64,000 nucleotides of DNA from Caldimonas brevitalea (GTDB lineage: Bacteria; Pseudomonadota; Gammaproteobacteria; Burkholderiales; Burkholderiaceae_C). The position numbers and the translations under genes are program-made. The DNA lies in the NCBI RefSeq assembly GCF_001017435.1, contig NZ_CP011371.1:434001-498000 (forward strand). The letters are read 5' to 3'. The notes below the pieces were generated by a model. It was not told where the DNA came from. It saw nothing but the letters and a program-made list of their open reading frames with translations, and made no database searches. Positions 44,368 to 53,758 of this stretch are shown here, piece after piece. Positions within the stretch are counted from its first letter, which is position 1, and each line of letters starts with the position of its first letter.

Positions 44368-46602
44368 TCAGTCCCAGCCGAACCACCGCCTGATCGCTTC
44401 GCCAGCGTTCTGAATCGCGGCCTCGACGGCCCTGCCGGCGCGGCTCGGGAACGCGGCCTGGGGATCAATGGCGCGCGCCGCCAGCGCGCGCTGCATGAAG
44501 TCGCCGACCACATGCAAAGCGTTGTGCGCACCTTGGCCCCAATGGTCGCTGCGCAGCGTGACACGCGGGTCGTCGAAGCCGACCCAGCTGCCGCTGACGA
44601 GGTGGGGGTGCATCAGCACGAACCAGCCGTCGGCGTTGTGCTGGGTCGTGCCGGTCTTGCCGGCCACGTCGGCGTCGATGCCATGTGCGTCGCGGATGCC
44701 GCGCGCAGTGCCGCGGTCCACGACGGCACGCAGCATGTCGATCAGTTGGATGGCGACATCGGACTCGAGCACCCGTTCGTGTGTTGTTGCGGCCGGCGGC
44801 GCAAACTCGGCGACCACCCGCCCACTTGCATCTGTCACCCGCGTCACCAGCACCGGCGCCCGGTACTCGCCGAGTGCCGCGATACTGGCGTAGGCGCTGG
44901 CCATCTCGAGCAGGGTGACGGGGCTCGTGCCCAGTGCGAGCGACGGCACGGCTTCGAGCTTGCTCTCGCGCACCCCCAGACGCTGGGCGAAACCCACCAC
45001 CTCGCGCGTGCCGACAGCTTCGATCAGCTGTGCCGTGATGCTGTTTCGTGAATGGACCAACCCATCCTCCAGCGTGGACCATCCGTCGCCGTTCTCGTTC
45101 GCGTCGCTCGGCCTCCAAACGGTGCCATTCGGCAGGCGGATCGCGACCGGGCCGTCGCGGAGCTCGCGCTGCGGGTCCATGCCCGCCTCCAGCGCGGCGC
45201 CATAGACGAAGGGCTTGAAGGTTGAGCCCGGCTGCCGGCGCGCCTGCTGCACATGGTCGAAGCTGCCGGTCGCGAAATCGCGGCCGCCGACCCAGGCCCG
45301 TACATGGCCGTTGCGAGGATCGAGGGCGACCAGGCCGGCTTCCAGGCGTGTCTTGCGTTCGCGCAAGGCCGTCATGAACGCAGCGTCTGCGCGCAGCTGT
45401 GCCAGCGCGTCGTCCTTTGAGCTGCCCTCGTCCACCAGGCTCGCGAACTCGGGCGACTCGCGGATGAAGGCATCGACGAGGTCGGACCGCGTGGCCCAGA
45501 AGTGAGCGAAGGGATCGACCTTGCGGCGCGCCTGAGGGTAGGCGTCCATGCGCGTCGACAGCAGCTTCGCGCTGGCACGCCCCCACTCGACGTCGGCCAC
45601 CGCCTGGAGGGCCTCGAGCCGGCGCTCCAACGCCTGGGTCGCCAGGCGCTGCAGGCGGACATCGAGCGTCGACTGCACGACCAGGCCGTCGGCGTACAGG
45701 TCGTACCCGAGCAGTTCACCCCAGCCGATCAGCCAGCGCCGCACGACGTCGGAGAAGTGCGGCGCGGGGCCGATCTCCAGGTCCTGGCGCACGAAGCGCA
45801 GGCGCAGCGGGCGCCGACTGAGCTTGTCGTAAGCCGACGGGCCCAGCTTGCCGTGCTTGACCATCTGAGCCAGTACCAGGTTGCGGCGCTCGAGCGCCCG
45901 CTGCGGGTTCGATACCGGGTTGTAGGCCCGGGTGCCCTTGAGCAGACCGACCAGCGTGGCGCCCTCGGCGACGGTCAACTCGCGTGCTGGCTTGCTGTAG
46001 TAGGTGCGCGCCGCCATCTCGATGCCGAAGGCGTTGTAGTGGAATGAGACGGTGTTGAGATAGCTCTCGAGAATCTCGCGCTTCGAATAGCGGCGCTCGA
46101 GCTTGATCGCCGTGATCATCTCCTTGATCTTGCGTGTCGCCGTGAGCGAGCGGCCGATTTCTTCAGGGAAGACGTTGCGCGCCAGCTGCTGGGTGATGGT
46201 GGAGCCGCCCTGGCGATCTCCGCCCACGGTGTAGACCACCGCTGCCAGGCTGCGCCGCCAGTCGACACCAGCGTGTTGCCAGAAGCGGTGATCTTCGGTC
46301 GCGATCAGCGCATCGACCACATGGGCCGGCACGCCGTCGAGGGCCATCCATTCGCGATTCGTCCGTCGGAAGGTTGCGATGACCGACCCGTCTGCCGCAA
46401 GCAACACGCTCGGCCGCTCGTTTCGCGCCTTGAGCACGTCGTCGACGGCGGGAGTGAATGGGATCAGCAGGGCGACACAGGCTACCAGGAGCAGGCCCGC
46501 GGCCAGTGCCGCCACGCCGAGGCCGCGCAGCGCGAGAAGCGCGCGCTGCGGTGCCCTGAGTCCCGGCCCGAAGAGTGTCCGGAAATAGCCGATCAACCGC
46601 AT
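44368..46602 (-). CDS. Bifunctional penicillin-binding protein (PBP1-type)
   Basis: Peptidoglycan glycosyltransferase/transpeptidase of 744 residues. The N-terminal cytoplasmic tail and a single TM (about 27-48) precede the GT51 domain with ATEDHRFWQHAGVD (catalytic Glu103), GGSTITQQLARN and ERRYSKREILESYLN. The transpeptidase domain has SxxK at S460 (PGSTFKPF), the SxN-type HSRNS and KTGTTQ. It lacks the long insertions of PBP1a/1b of enterics and is closest to the shorter class A group. It is transcribed away from the carotenoid-oxygenase region and convergent with the PEP-CTERM gene. Confidence 0.92.
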   Translation of the reverse strand: MRLIGYFRTLFGPGLRAPQRALLALRGLGVAALAAGLLLVACVALLIPFTPAVDDVLKARNERPSVLLAADGSVIATFRRTNREWMALDGVPAHVVDALIATEDHRFWQHAGVDWRRSLAAVVYTVGGDRQGGSTITQQLARNVFPEEIGRSLTATRKIKEMITAIKLERRYSKREILESYLNTVSFHYNAFGIEMAARTYYSKPARELTVAEGATLVGLLKGTRAYNPVSNPQRALERRNLVLAQMVKHGKLGPSAYDKLSRRPLRLRFVRQDLEIGPAPHFSDVVRRWLIGWGELLGYDLYADGLVVQSTLDVRLQRLATQALERRLEALQAVADVEWGRASAKLLSTRMDAYPQARRKVDPFAHFWATRSDLVDAFIRESPEFASLVDEGSSKDDALAQLRADAAFMTALRERKTRLEAGLVALDPRNGHVRAWVGGRDFATGSFDHVQQARRQPGSTFKPFVYGAALEAGMDPQRELRDGPVAIRLPNGTVWRPSDANENGDGWSTLEDGLVHSRNSITAQLIEAVGTREVVGFAQRLGVRESKLEAVPSLALGTSPVTLLEMASAYASIAALGEYRAPVLVTRVTDASGRVVAEFAPPAATTHERVLESDVAIQLIDMLRAVVDRGTARGIRDAHGIDADVAGKTGTTQHNADGWFVLMHPHLVSGSWVGFDDPRVTLRSDHWGQGAHNALHVVGDFMQRALAARAIDPQAAFPSRAGRAVEAAIQNAGEAIRRWFGWD

Positions 46603-46913
46603 GAGCAGGACCGCGACGAGTTCCGCGGCAACCCAGCACGCGGTGGATCGATAACAGAGGAAAGAAGCACTGAGGACACCAACTGACCAACCACCTAGAC
46701 GGCGATCGTTATCGCCGGACGACTGTCGATCAATTGTGGCTTACGCGACGGGAGCCGCTTTGCACTTCAGCAAACATGTAACTGATGAGACGGTAAGTCC
46801 TACGACCGCCGCGACGGGCCGGTCAGTCGCTGTTCGAGTAGGAAGATGGCCACTGTCAGATCTGCGCGTGGCGTTGCCTAAGAGCTGGCACAACCATCTG
46901 AGGCGTTTCATCA
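46603..46913. other. Intergenic region
   Basis: About 310 bases between the PBP gene and a kinase relic. A plus-strand frame from 46736 stays open but shows no recognisable features before the relic. It presumably includes the PBP promoter. Confidence 0.35.
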
Positions 46914-47086
46914 GGGGCCACAGGACGAGCCGGGCGTGGAGAGCCGCGCTGCTGTTGGTCTCGGCCTGGCCGTGGTCAAACGCCTGTCCGGGTGTTCTGG
47001 GCTATTACACCGTCGAGGTGAAGGCCCGGGTGGGCAGTGGGACCGTGATGCGGGTGCATCTGCCCGCGACGGCGCTGATCATTTGA
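46914..47086 (+). pseudogene. Sensor histidine kinase C-terminal relic
   Basis: One frame reads DEPGVESRAAVGLGLAVVKR, the G2 box of an HK ATPase domain. After a frame change it continues YTVEVKARVGSGTVMRVHLP to a TGA at 47084-47086, the usual last strands. The rest of the kinase is missing. It sits 11 bp upstream of the carotenoid-oxygenase ATG, so an ancient deletion may have brought that gene under a regulator promoter. Confidence 0.7.
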
Positions 47087-47097
47087 AGGAGACTGAA

Positions 47098-48603
47098 ATG
47101 ATGTCGCAAACAGGATCTTCCCCGCAGGCACCAGCTTTCAAGCCGCCGTTCGATATGTCCGGCCATTGGGACGGTGAAGGGATACAGGCCGCCTTCCAGA
47201 ACGCCCGGCATCAGCCCTGGACGTTGGGTTACCGCTCTTTCGATGTCGAATCGGCCCAGGCCGGCCCTGTGGCTGTGCACGGGGCACTGCCCGAAGGCCT
47301 GCGCGGCACGTTGTTCCGCACCGGCCCGGCCTTGCACGACATGGGTGGGCAACGCTATGCGCACCGCTGGGACGGCGACGGGCTGCTGCAGGCCTTTCGC
47401 CTGCGTGACGAGGGTGTGACGCACCAGGCGCGCTACCTGCACACCGAGAAGTACCTGCGCGAGAAGGCAGCGGGCAAGCGCCTGGTGAGCGGCTTCGGCA
47501 CGCATGTGGCCGGTTCCCGCAACCTGCCCGAGCCGATGGATGAAATGAACGCCGGCAACATCAACATCGTGCCCTGTGCCGGAGAGATGCTCGCGCTGTG
47601 GGAGCCCGGCTCAGCCTACCGGGTCGATCCCAACACCTTGGACACGCTCGGTGTGAAGACGTGGCGGGACGACCTGAAGGGCGCCGCCTTCTCTGCCCAT
47701 CCGCGCCGGATGCCCGACGGCACGATGTGGAACTTCGGCTGTGTGGCCGCAGAAGGCCTGGTGAGGGTCTTCCATGTGTCGGCCAGCGGCGCCCTCATCG
47801 ACGTGCATACCCTCGCGATCCCCCACTCGGCCACCCTGCACGACTTCGCGGTGACCTCGCGCCATCTGGTCTTCCTGGCGCCGCCGCTGGCCTTGAGCCC
47901 TGAGCGGCTGCGGGCGGGCTTGCCGTTCGGAGCGGCGTGCGAGTGGCGTCCATCCCTCGGACTGCGCGTGGTGGTGGTGGACTTGCGCGACTGGAGCGAG
48001 CAGCGGTTCGAGCTGCCAGCGTCGAATGTTTTTCATATCGGCAACGCGTGGGAAGACGACGATGGCGTCATCCGGCTCGACTGCATGCGGGATGACCAAC
48101 CACGCGCGATGCTCGCGGGCTGGACGCTCATGAAGGGAGAGTACCGCCACCACGGCGGCACGCGCATGACGCTGATCACGATCGATACCTGCAAGGGCAG
48201 CATCGACTGTCAAACCCGTGAGGATCTCGAGGGAGAGTACCCGGTGGTGGCCTCCGAAGAGATCGGCCAACGCTACCGCCAGGTGGTCTTCGCCCGCCGC
48301 AGCGCGCAGCGCGACCCAGGCGTCCCCGGCTTCGACCAGATCGCCAGCTTCGACGTGGAGGAAGGTGCGGTCGACGTCTACGACTACGGTGCGGGATGGC
48401 TGGTGGAGGAGCACGTCATCGCCAGCGACCGCCACGTTCCAGGCCAACGATGGGTCATCGGCAGCGCGCTGGACCTGCTGGAGCAGCAGACGGTTCTATC
48501 TGTCTTCAACGCTGGAGCCTTGCACGCCGGACCCGTCATGCAGGCTCGACTGCCCTACGCACTCCCTCTCGGGCTTCACGGCTCCTTCGTTGCAGACGAC
48601 TGA
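47098..48603 (+). CDS. Carotenoid cleavage oxygenase (RPE65 family)
   Basis: Non-heme Fe(II) dioxygenase of 501 residues. The seven-bladed propeller family is recognised from GTLFRTGPALHDMGGQRYAH and from the four iron-ligating histidines: His201 (FSAHPRRM), His248 (TLHDFAVT), His313 (VFHIGNAW) and His494 (GLHGSFV). Such enzymes cleave carotenoids, apocarotenoids, stilbenes or lignin-derived phenylpropenes such as isoeugenol. AAGGAG precedes a double ATG (47098/47101). No carotenoid biosynthesis gene is in the window, so the substrate is open. Confidence 0.93.
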   Translation: MMSQTGSSPQAPAFKPPFDMSGHWDGEGIQAAFQNARHQPWTLGYRSFDVESAQAGPVAVHGALPEGLRGTLFRTGPALHDMGGQRYAHRWDGDGLLQAFRLRDEGVTHQARYLHTEKYLREKAAGKRLVSGFGTHVAGSRNLPEPMDEMNAGNINIVPCAGEMLALWEPGSAYRVDPNTLDTLGVKTWRDDLKGAAFSAHPRRMPDGTMWNFGCVAAEGLVRVFHVSASGALIDVHTLAIPHSATLHDFAVTSRHLVFLAPPLALSPERLRAGLPFGAACEWRPSLGLRVVVVDLRDWSEQRFELPASNVFHIGNAWEDDDGVIRLDCMRDDQPRAMLAGWTLMKGEYRHHGGTRMTLITIDTCKGSIDCQTREDLEGEYPVVASEEIGQRYRQVVFARRSAQRDPGVPGFDQIASFDVEEGAVDVYDYGAGWLVEEHVIASDRHVPGQRWVIGSALDLLEQQTVLSVFNAGALHAGPVMQARLPYALPLGLHGSFVADD

Positions 48604-48873
48604 AACGGCGGCCGTGCAGACACGGCGATCACAGTGCGGCCGGCCGACCATCTCGCAGTGCGTGGAGCACAGACCGGCAACACCAAGATGAGCGAGCGCT
48701 GACGACTCACACATCCTGGATGTGTTGCGCTCCAGGCCTGACCCACCAGGGCCACCTACCTCTCCCGGCCCCCGCTCGCAAGCCCGTGTTTTCGCCCCCT
48801 GTTCCGGGGGCAGCGTCCGAAGACAAGCCCGGGTCCCAGCGGCCACAATGTAGGCCCAGGAGAGGCAGTCAGA
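48604..48873. other. Intergenic region
   Basis: About 270 bases without a supported gene. A strong ribosome site CAGGAGAGG at about 48857-48865 belongs to the next gene. Confidence 0.4.
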
Positions 48874-49659
48874 ATGGCAGTCGAAAAGAAGCACATCCAT
48901 CACCGCGCCAACGACCTTGCTTGCGCAGGCGCCGGCGCTGGCTGGCCTGGTCAACTCGCCCGGATCGTCCTGCCCACGCTGATGGGGGCGGCCTCATTGT
49001 TGGCATCCGTCGACGCCCAGGCACAGAGTGCGTGCGATCAGCTGAAAGGCAGGCTGGCCGGACGTTTGCGTGCCGATCCCCGCAGCTACATTTTGGAAGC
49101 GGTGCCCGCCAGAACGCCCGTGCCGCGAGGCGCCAAGGTCATCGGGACATGCGAAGGCGGTGCCAAGAAGATACTGTTCATCAGAGGTGCTGCTGCTGCG
49201 GCGTCGGCATCCGCGAACGTGCGCAACGCCGAGCCAGCGCCAGCGCCAGCACCGCCATCACCCGCCGTGGTGCAGCCGGACCCCCAGCCACCGTCGCCGG
49301 TGCCGGCCGATGCCGTCGCCGAGCCGGCCTCCGCGTCGACTGCGGCAGCTTTGCCAGCTGCCGTGCTGCGTCCGATCGACAGCGCGCCCGCCATTTCCGC
49401 GCCCAAGCGTTCCGTTGATGAGGCGGCGGCGATCGATGCGCGCGCGACCAACACTACGCTGTCGCTGCAACCACAGGCGGTCGCTGGCGCCGCTGGCGAG
49501 CAGCCCACCCTGGTGGAAAGGACCTCGCGGTTCGCCCTCGCATACTGGCGATGGCTACTGGCCCTGGTGCTGCTGCCGCTCGGGCTGGGGGCGTGGGCCT
49601 GGCTGGACCATCACCGCACTTACGACGCAGCGGGTCTGCCTCGCGGGCCCCGGCTTTAG
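48874..49659 (+). CDS. DUF1161-like exported protein with C-terminal TM
   Basis: Protein of 261 residues. After a hydrophobic export segment (about 28-50, ending VDAQAQS) comes a short DUF1161-like domain, about residues 52-105: CDQLKGRLAGRL, YILEAVPA, AKVIGTCEGGAKKILFIRG, with two cysteines likely in a disulfide. A long Ala/Pro/Val-rich linker (about 106-210) leads to a C-terminal transmembrane helix (WRWLLALVLLPLGLGAWAW) and a basic tail. The usual DUF1161 proteins are about 75-90 residues and periplasmic, so this version is extended and membrane-anchored. Function unknown. Confidence 0.75.
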   Translation: MAVEKKHIHHRANDLACAGAGAGWPGQLARIVLPTLMGAASLLASVDAQAQSACDQLKGRLAGRLRADPRSYILEAVPARTPVPRGAKVIGTCEGGAKKILFIRGAAAAASASANVRNAEPAPAPAPPSPAVVQPDPQPPSPVPADAVAEPASASTAAALPAAVLRPIDSAPAISAPKRSVDEAAAIDARATNTTLSLQPQAVAGAAGEQPTLVERTSRFALAYWRWLLALVLLPLGLGAWAWLDHHRTYDAAGLPRGPRL

Positions 49660-49827
49660 GTCCGGCCATCCGCAGCGACGGCGTGTGGTGACGGGCCTGT
49701 CCGGCGCGTCCCCTTGTCTACCGGCCCAGCTGCCCGGTGGGCATCGCAAGGCGCCCAGTGGAAGGGCCGCTGCGGCCGTCTCCAAGTTCAGCCAAAATCG
49801 CCTGACTTCGACTTCGCAGGTGATGGC

Positions 49828-50643
49828 ATGACTGACTCTCCCGACCAACGGGTTCGCGTGAGCGTGGACGACCGGGGTATTGCCGAGGTGGCACTGGTGC
49901 GCGTGGACAAGATGAACGCGATCGATCCGGCGATGTTCAGCGCGATCAACGAGGCCATCGAGCGGCTCCGCGACGACGCGCGGGTTCGGGTCGTGGTGCT
50001 GCACGGGGAGGGTCGCGCTTTCTGCGCCGGCCTGGACATGAGCCGCTTCCAGCAGATGGGCGAAGGCCAGACGGCGGGATCGCTCGGCAGCGATCTGCTC
50101 ACACGCACCCACGGGCTGGCGAACGCCCCCCAGCACGTCGGCTGGGGCTGGCGTCAGCTGCCGGTGCCGGTGATTGCCGCGGTGCACGGCGTGGCGTTCG
50201 GCGGCGGTCTGCAGATCGCGCTCGGTGCCGACATCCGCATTGTCCATCCCGAGGCGAAGCTGTCGGTGATGGAAGTCAAGTGGGGCCTGGTGCCGGACAT
50301 GTCCGGTTGTGTTTTCATGACCGAGCTGGTGCGTGCCGATGTGCTGCGCGAACTCACCTTCACCGGTCGCATCGTCTCCGGCACCGAGGCCCAGGCGCTG
50401 GGGCTCGCCACCCGCGTCGCCGCCGACCCGTTGGCGCAGGCCCGCGAGCTGGCAGCGCAGATCGCTGCGCTCAGCCCCGATGCGATCCGCGCCGCCAAGC
50501 GTTTGCTCAACGGTGCATCACCGGTGAACGCGAGCGAGGTGCTGCTGGCCGAGGCCCGCGAGCAGCAGGCCTTGATCGGCAGTCCGAACCAGCGGGAGGC
50601 TGCGCTGGCGGGTCTGGAGAAGCGGGTGCCGCGGTTTCGCTGA
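49828..50643 (+). CDS. Crotonase-family protein (enoyl-CoA hydratase/isomerase)
   Basis: Protein of 271 residues. CoA-binding and oxyanion motifs are present (CAGLDMSRF, VHGVAFGGGLQIALGADIR). Of the two catalytic Glu of enoyl-CoA hydratase, the first (GGGxE) is Gln here (GGGLQ) and the second is kept (SVMEV, at the correct +20 spacing). This favours isomerase-type chemistry over hydration, though other crotonase reactions are possible. It starts MTDSPDQRV with GCAGGTG upstream. It is convergent with the nitronate-monooxygenase-like gene. Confidence 0.9.
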   Translation: MTDSPDQRVRVSVDDRGIAEVALVRVDKMNAIDPAMFSAINEAIERLRDDARVRVVVLHGEGRAFCAGLDMSRFQQMGEGQTAGSLGSDLLTRTHGLANAPQHVGWGWRQLPVPVIAAVHGVAFGGGLQIALGADIRIVHPEAKLSVMEVKWGLVPDMSGCVFMTELVRADVLRELTFTGRIVSGTEAQALGLATRVAADPLAQARELAAQIAALSPDAIRAAKRLLNGASPVNASEVLLAEAREQQALIGSPNQREAALAGLEKRVPRFR

Positions 50644-50754
50644 CCGGATCGCCGGTCGTCGTCACCGGCACATCATCTGCGCGCCGTTCAGATCGATGAC
50701 GCGCCTTTCACCGCCTGTGGCCGGGCGGCCGCTCCCGACGGCCCGGCCGGCCCT

Positions 50755-51738
50755 TCACACTCGCATAGCGTCGATGCGTGCCAACCGCTGCGCAATGATC
50801 TCGTGCGCCTGCGCCATGATGCGGTCGATCAGGTCCTTCACGGTGGGCACATCGTTGATCAGCCCGGCCACCATGCCGCAGGACCAGGCCCCGGCATCCA
50901 TCGCACCTTCCTGCATGATGCGCGGGTAGACGCCGGCCACTTCGGGCAGGATGTCTTCGAACTTGATGTTGGCGCCGAGGGCCCGTTCTTTTTCGATCAG
51001 GCGTTCGACGGCGGCGTTGTTGAGCACACGCTCGGTGTTGCGCAACGGGCGCATCACGAGGCGGGTGTCGAGTTCGCTGGCGGCGACGATGGCCTGCTTG
51101 ACGTTCTCGTGCACCGGCGCCTCCTGGGTGGCGATGAAGCGCGTGCCCATGTTCATGCCTTCGGCACCGAGCGCGAGCGCGGCCACCAGCGAGCGGCCGT
51201 CGGCCATGCCGCCCGAGGCGACGAAGGGTATCTTCAGCGCTTCCGCTGCGCGCGGCAGCAGGATGAAGTTGGGGACGTCGTCCTCGCCCGGATGGCCGCC
51301 GCATTCGAAGCCGTCCACGCTGACGGCATCACAGCCGATGGCCTCGGCCTTCAACGCATAGCGCACCGAGGTGCATTTGTGGATCACCTTGACGCCGGCT
51401 TCCTTCAGCGCGGGCAACCACTTCTGCGGGTTGTTGCCCGCCGTCTCGACCACCTTGACGCCGCCCTCGATGATGGCCTTGACGTAGCCCGGGTAGTCGG
51501 GCGGCGTGACCGAGGGCAGAAAGGTGAGGTTGACGCCAAACGGCTTGTCGGTCATCTCGCGGCAGCGGGCGATCTCCTTGGCCAACAGCTCGGGCGTCCG
51601 CTGTGTGAGGCCGGTGATGATGCCCAGCCCTCCCGCATTCGAGACGGCCGCGGCCAGCTCGGCCAGGCCGACATAGTGCATGCCACCTTGGATGATGGGG
51701 TGCTCGATGCCCAGGAGTTCGGTGATGCGGGTTTTCAT
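50755..51738 (-). CDS. Nitronate monooxygenase-like flavoprotein
   Basis: TIM-barrel FMN enzyme of 327 residues of the 2-nitropropane dioxygenase family: IEHPIIQGGMHYVG near the start, AAVSNAGGLGIITG, the GCDAVSVDGFECGGHPGED block with the usual His, and PFVASGGMADGRSLVAALALGAEG for phosphate binding (landmarks). Family members oxidise nitronates, but many homologues in acyl-CoA clusters are of unknown substrate or act as enoyl reductases. It is last of three minus-strand genes after a PaaG-like crotonase and a MaoC-like protein. Confidence 0.9.
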   Translation of the reverse strand: MKTRITELLGIEHPIIQGGMHYVGLAELAAAVSNAGGLGIITGLTQRTPELLAKEIARCREMTDKPFGVNLTFLPSVTPPDYPGYVKAIIEGGVKVVETAGNNPQKWLPALKEAGVKVIHKCTSVRYALKAEAIGCDAVSVDGFECGGHPGEDDVPNFILLPRAAEALKIPFVASGGMADGRSLVAALALGAEGMNMGTRFIATQEAPVHENVKQAIVAASELDTRLVMRPLRNTERVLNNAAVERLIEKERALGANIKFEDILPEVAGVYPRIMQEGAMDAGAWSCGMVAGLINDVPTVKDLIDRIMAQAHEIIAQRLARIDAMRV

Positions 51739-51790
51739 GGCGTTCTGGTGGGATGAGTGATGGGGGCGGAAGGGGCGTGACGCCAAGGGG

Positions 51791-52609
51791 TCAGCGGCCC
51801 TTGAACTCCGGCTCGCGCTTTTCGACGAAGGCGCGTGCGGCGTTGCGGTGGTCTTCGGTCTCGGCGCAGTGGATGTGGTGGGTGGCTTCCAGGTCCAGGC
51901 AGTCGTCCACCTCGCCGGCCATCGCCCGGTTCAGGTTTTCTTTCATGTAGCGGTAGGCGACCGCCGGGCCGCGCGCCAGGCGCTGCGCCAGCTCGCGGGC
52001 GCGTTCGGCCAACTGTTCAGGCTCGCAGACCCAATTGGTCAAGCCCAATCGCAGCGCTTCTTCGGCCGACACCCGATCGCTCAGCATGTACAGCTCGCGG
52101 GCCTTGGCCGCGCCGACGAGCTGGGTCATGAAGTAGGTGCCGCCGTAGTCGCCCGCGAAGCCCACCTTGGCGAAGGCGGTGGTCATGAAGGCATTGCTGG
52201 CCATCAGGCGCAGGTCGCACGACAGTGCGAGCGACAGGCCCGCGCCGGCGGCCGCACCGGGCAGCACGGCCAGCGTGGGCTTGGGCATCTTGAAGAGCCG
52301 GCCAGCCGTCTCGCGCTGGCTGTGGCGTTGCTGGTGGATGGCTTCGTCGATGGTGCGCGTGGCCGCAGCGCCGCTGCCCGCGGCCATGCTTTTGACATCG
52401 CCGCCCGCACAGAAGGCTTTGCCGCTGCCGGTCAGCACGATGCAGCGCACCGCAGGGTCGAACTCCGCGGCCACGAGTTGTTGCTGCAGGGCCTGCAGCA
52501 TCGGGCGCGAAAGTGCATTGCGTGCGTCCGGCCGGTTCATCGTGAGCGTGAGCACACCTGCGTCGAACGAGGCCAGCAGGTCGGGGGTTCCGGTGTCGAT
52601 CTGGGGCAT
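51791..52609 (-). CDS. PaaG-like crotonase (enoyl-CoA isomerase type)
   Basis: Protein of 272 residues. Both hydratase Glu are missing: the GGGxE position is AGAGLS and the second is Phe. The Asp that serves as base in PaaG/delta-3,delta-2-isomerases is present (GFAGDYGG). Isomerisation of a cis/trans enoyl or ring-epoxide CoA is therefore more likely than hydration. CAGGDVKSMA provides the oxyanion region. The gap to the downstream flavoprotein gene is 52 bp and to the MaoC-like gene upstream is 26 bp, so they form one operon. Confidence 0.9.
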   Translation of the reverse strand: MPQIDTGTPDLLASFDAGVLTLTMNRPDARNALSRPMLQALQQQLVAAEFDPAVRCIVLTGSGKAFCAGGDVKSMAAGSGAAATRTIDEAIHQQRHSQRETAGRLFKMPKPTLAVLPGAAAGAGLSLALSCDLRLMASNAFMTTAFAKVGFAGDYGGTYFMTQLVGAAKARELYMLSDRVSAEEALRLGLTNWVCEPEQLAERARELAQRLARGPAVAYRYMKENLNRAMAGEVDDCLDLEATHHIHCAETEDHRNAARAFVEKREPEFKGR

Positions 52610-52635
52610 GGTGCGTGAGTCCTGCAGGAGGGGGC

Positions 52636-53589
52636 TTAACGGGTGTAGCCGAGTTCGCGTGCTTCGGTCTCGTAGTTGGCGTACGAGGCCTTCAGCGTGG
52701 CGGCGTTGAGGATCATCTCGGCGGCCAGCGTGCGCGTGCCGGCTTCGAAGACCCGAGTGCGCACCCAGACCGATTCGGTGCGTGCGCTCTCGCTCAAGGC
52801 GACGATCTCGCGTTCGAGGTCGTAGGGCTGGCCCACGAACAAGGGGCCCTTGACGAGGCGGATCTGCTGACCGGCAAACAGGCCCACCGCGGGCTTGCGC
52901 CCGCTCAAGCCAGCCTGGTCAATGGTGCTGCCCAGCAGCACGCTGATCATTTCGAACGGAATGATGGGGCGGCCCCAGGGTGAGGTGGCGCCGCCTTCCG
53001 GCGTGTACCAGGGCGAGGGTTCGGTGATGACCTTGAGCTTGGCCGCCAGCGTGAACGGATAGTGCCCGCCCATGTGCTGATCGAAGTCCATCGCGATGGA
53101 CTCCTTCGCCGCGCCACGCTGGCCCACCTTCAGGTCGCGGTTGATCACGAGGCTGGTGGCGGGGCGCAGTTTGGCGATGCGCTGCGGAATCTCGTGGGCG
53201 CTGTCGGGCACGTCGCCGACCGAGGCCGTGCCGGTGAGCACCGGCGTGCCGTCGCGCTTTTCGGCCCAGATGCGCACCAGTCGCTCGCCTGCTGCGGGCG
53301 GTTGCACGTAGGCTCGTACCTCTTCGCCCTCGACCACCATGTTCTGATAGTGCGAGCTGATGCAGCCGGTCTCGAACCAGGCCTGGCCGAAGACTTGGAA
53401 CAGCAGCGGGTCGAACTGGCTGAAGTGGGTGGGGCCTTCGATCGGTCCCGCGCGCAGGCCGAGGTTTTCGGCCGTCTTGTCGTCATGGATGGACAGGTGG
53501 CCGTCGTAGGTTTGTTCGGCCAGCATCTGCCGCGGCTTGCGCAGCGGGCCGCACAGCGTGACGGTCGTGTCGGGAAAGGCAGGGGTCAT
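52636..53589 (-). CDS. MaoC/hotdog-like acyl dehydratase, tentative
   Basis: Protein of 317 residues. It begins MTPAFPDTTVTLCG. A hotdog-like helix region IEGPTHFSQFDPLLFQVFG and a beta-rich second half (VGLFAGQQIRLVKGPLFVGQPYDLEREIV) suggest two MaoC-like repeats (landmarks). The strict MaoC Asp/His motif is not clear to me, so enzymatic hydration is inferred from fold and context: first gene of an operon with a PaaG-like crotonase and an NMO-like flavoprotein. The start at 53589 was chosen over an upstream in-frame start whose leader has no family character. Divergent from another crotonase gene. Confidence 0.7.
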   Translation of the reverse strand: MTPAFPDTTVTLCGPLRKPRQMLAEQTYDGHLSIHDDKTAENLGLRAGPIEGPTHFSQFDPLLFQVFGQAWFETGCISSHYQNMVVEGEEVRAYVQPPAAGERLVRIWAEKRDGTPVLTGTASVGDVPDSAHEIPQRIAKLRPATSLVINRDLKVGQRGAAKESIAMDFDQHMGGHYPFTLAAKLKVITEPSPWYTPEGGATSPWGRPIIPFEMISVLLGSTIDQAGLSGRKPAVGLFAGQQIRLVKGPLFVGQPYDLEREIVALSESARTESVWVRTRVFEAGTRTLAAEMILNAATLKASYANYETEARELGYTR

Positions 53590-53758
53590 GGTGTTTTCTC
53601 CGGGCCGCCTCTCGGGCGAGCCGTACAGATTAGCCGCTGGTCGCTCGCCATGCTGTCGCGCGTGTGGCAGCGCGGGGGCCGGCCTTGCCCGACGATGACC
53701 GATCCATTCCGCACGCCGCCAGCGTCTTCGGGTTTCCCCTGACTCAGTCCTTCCACCC

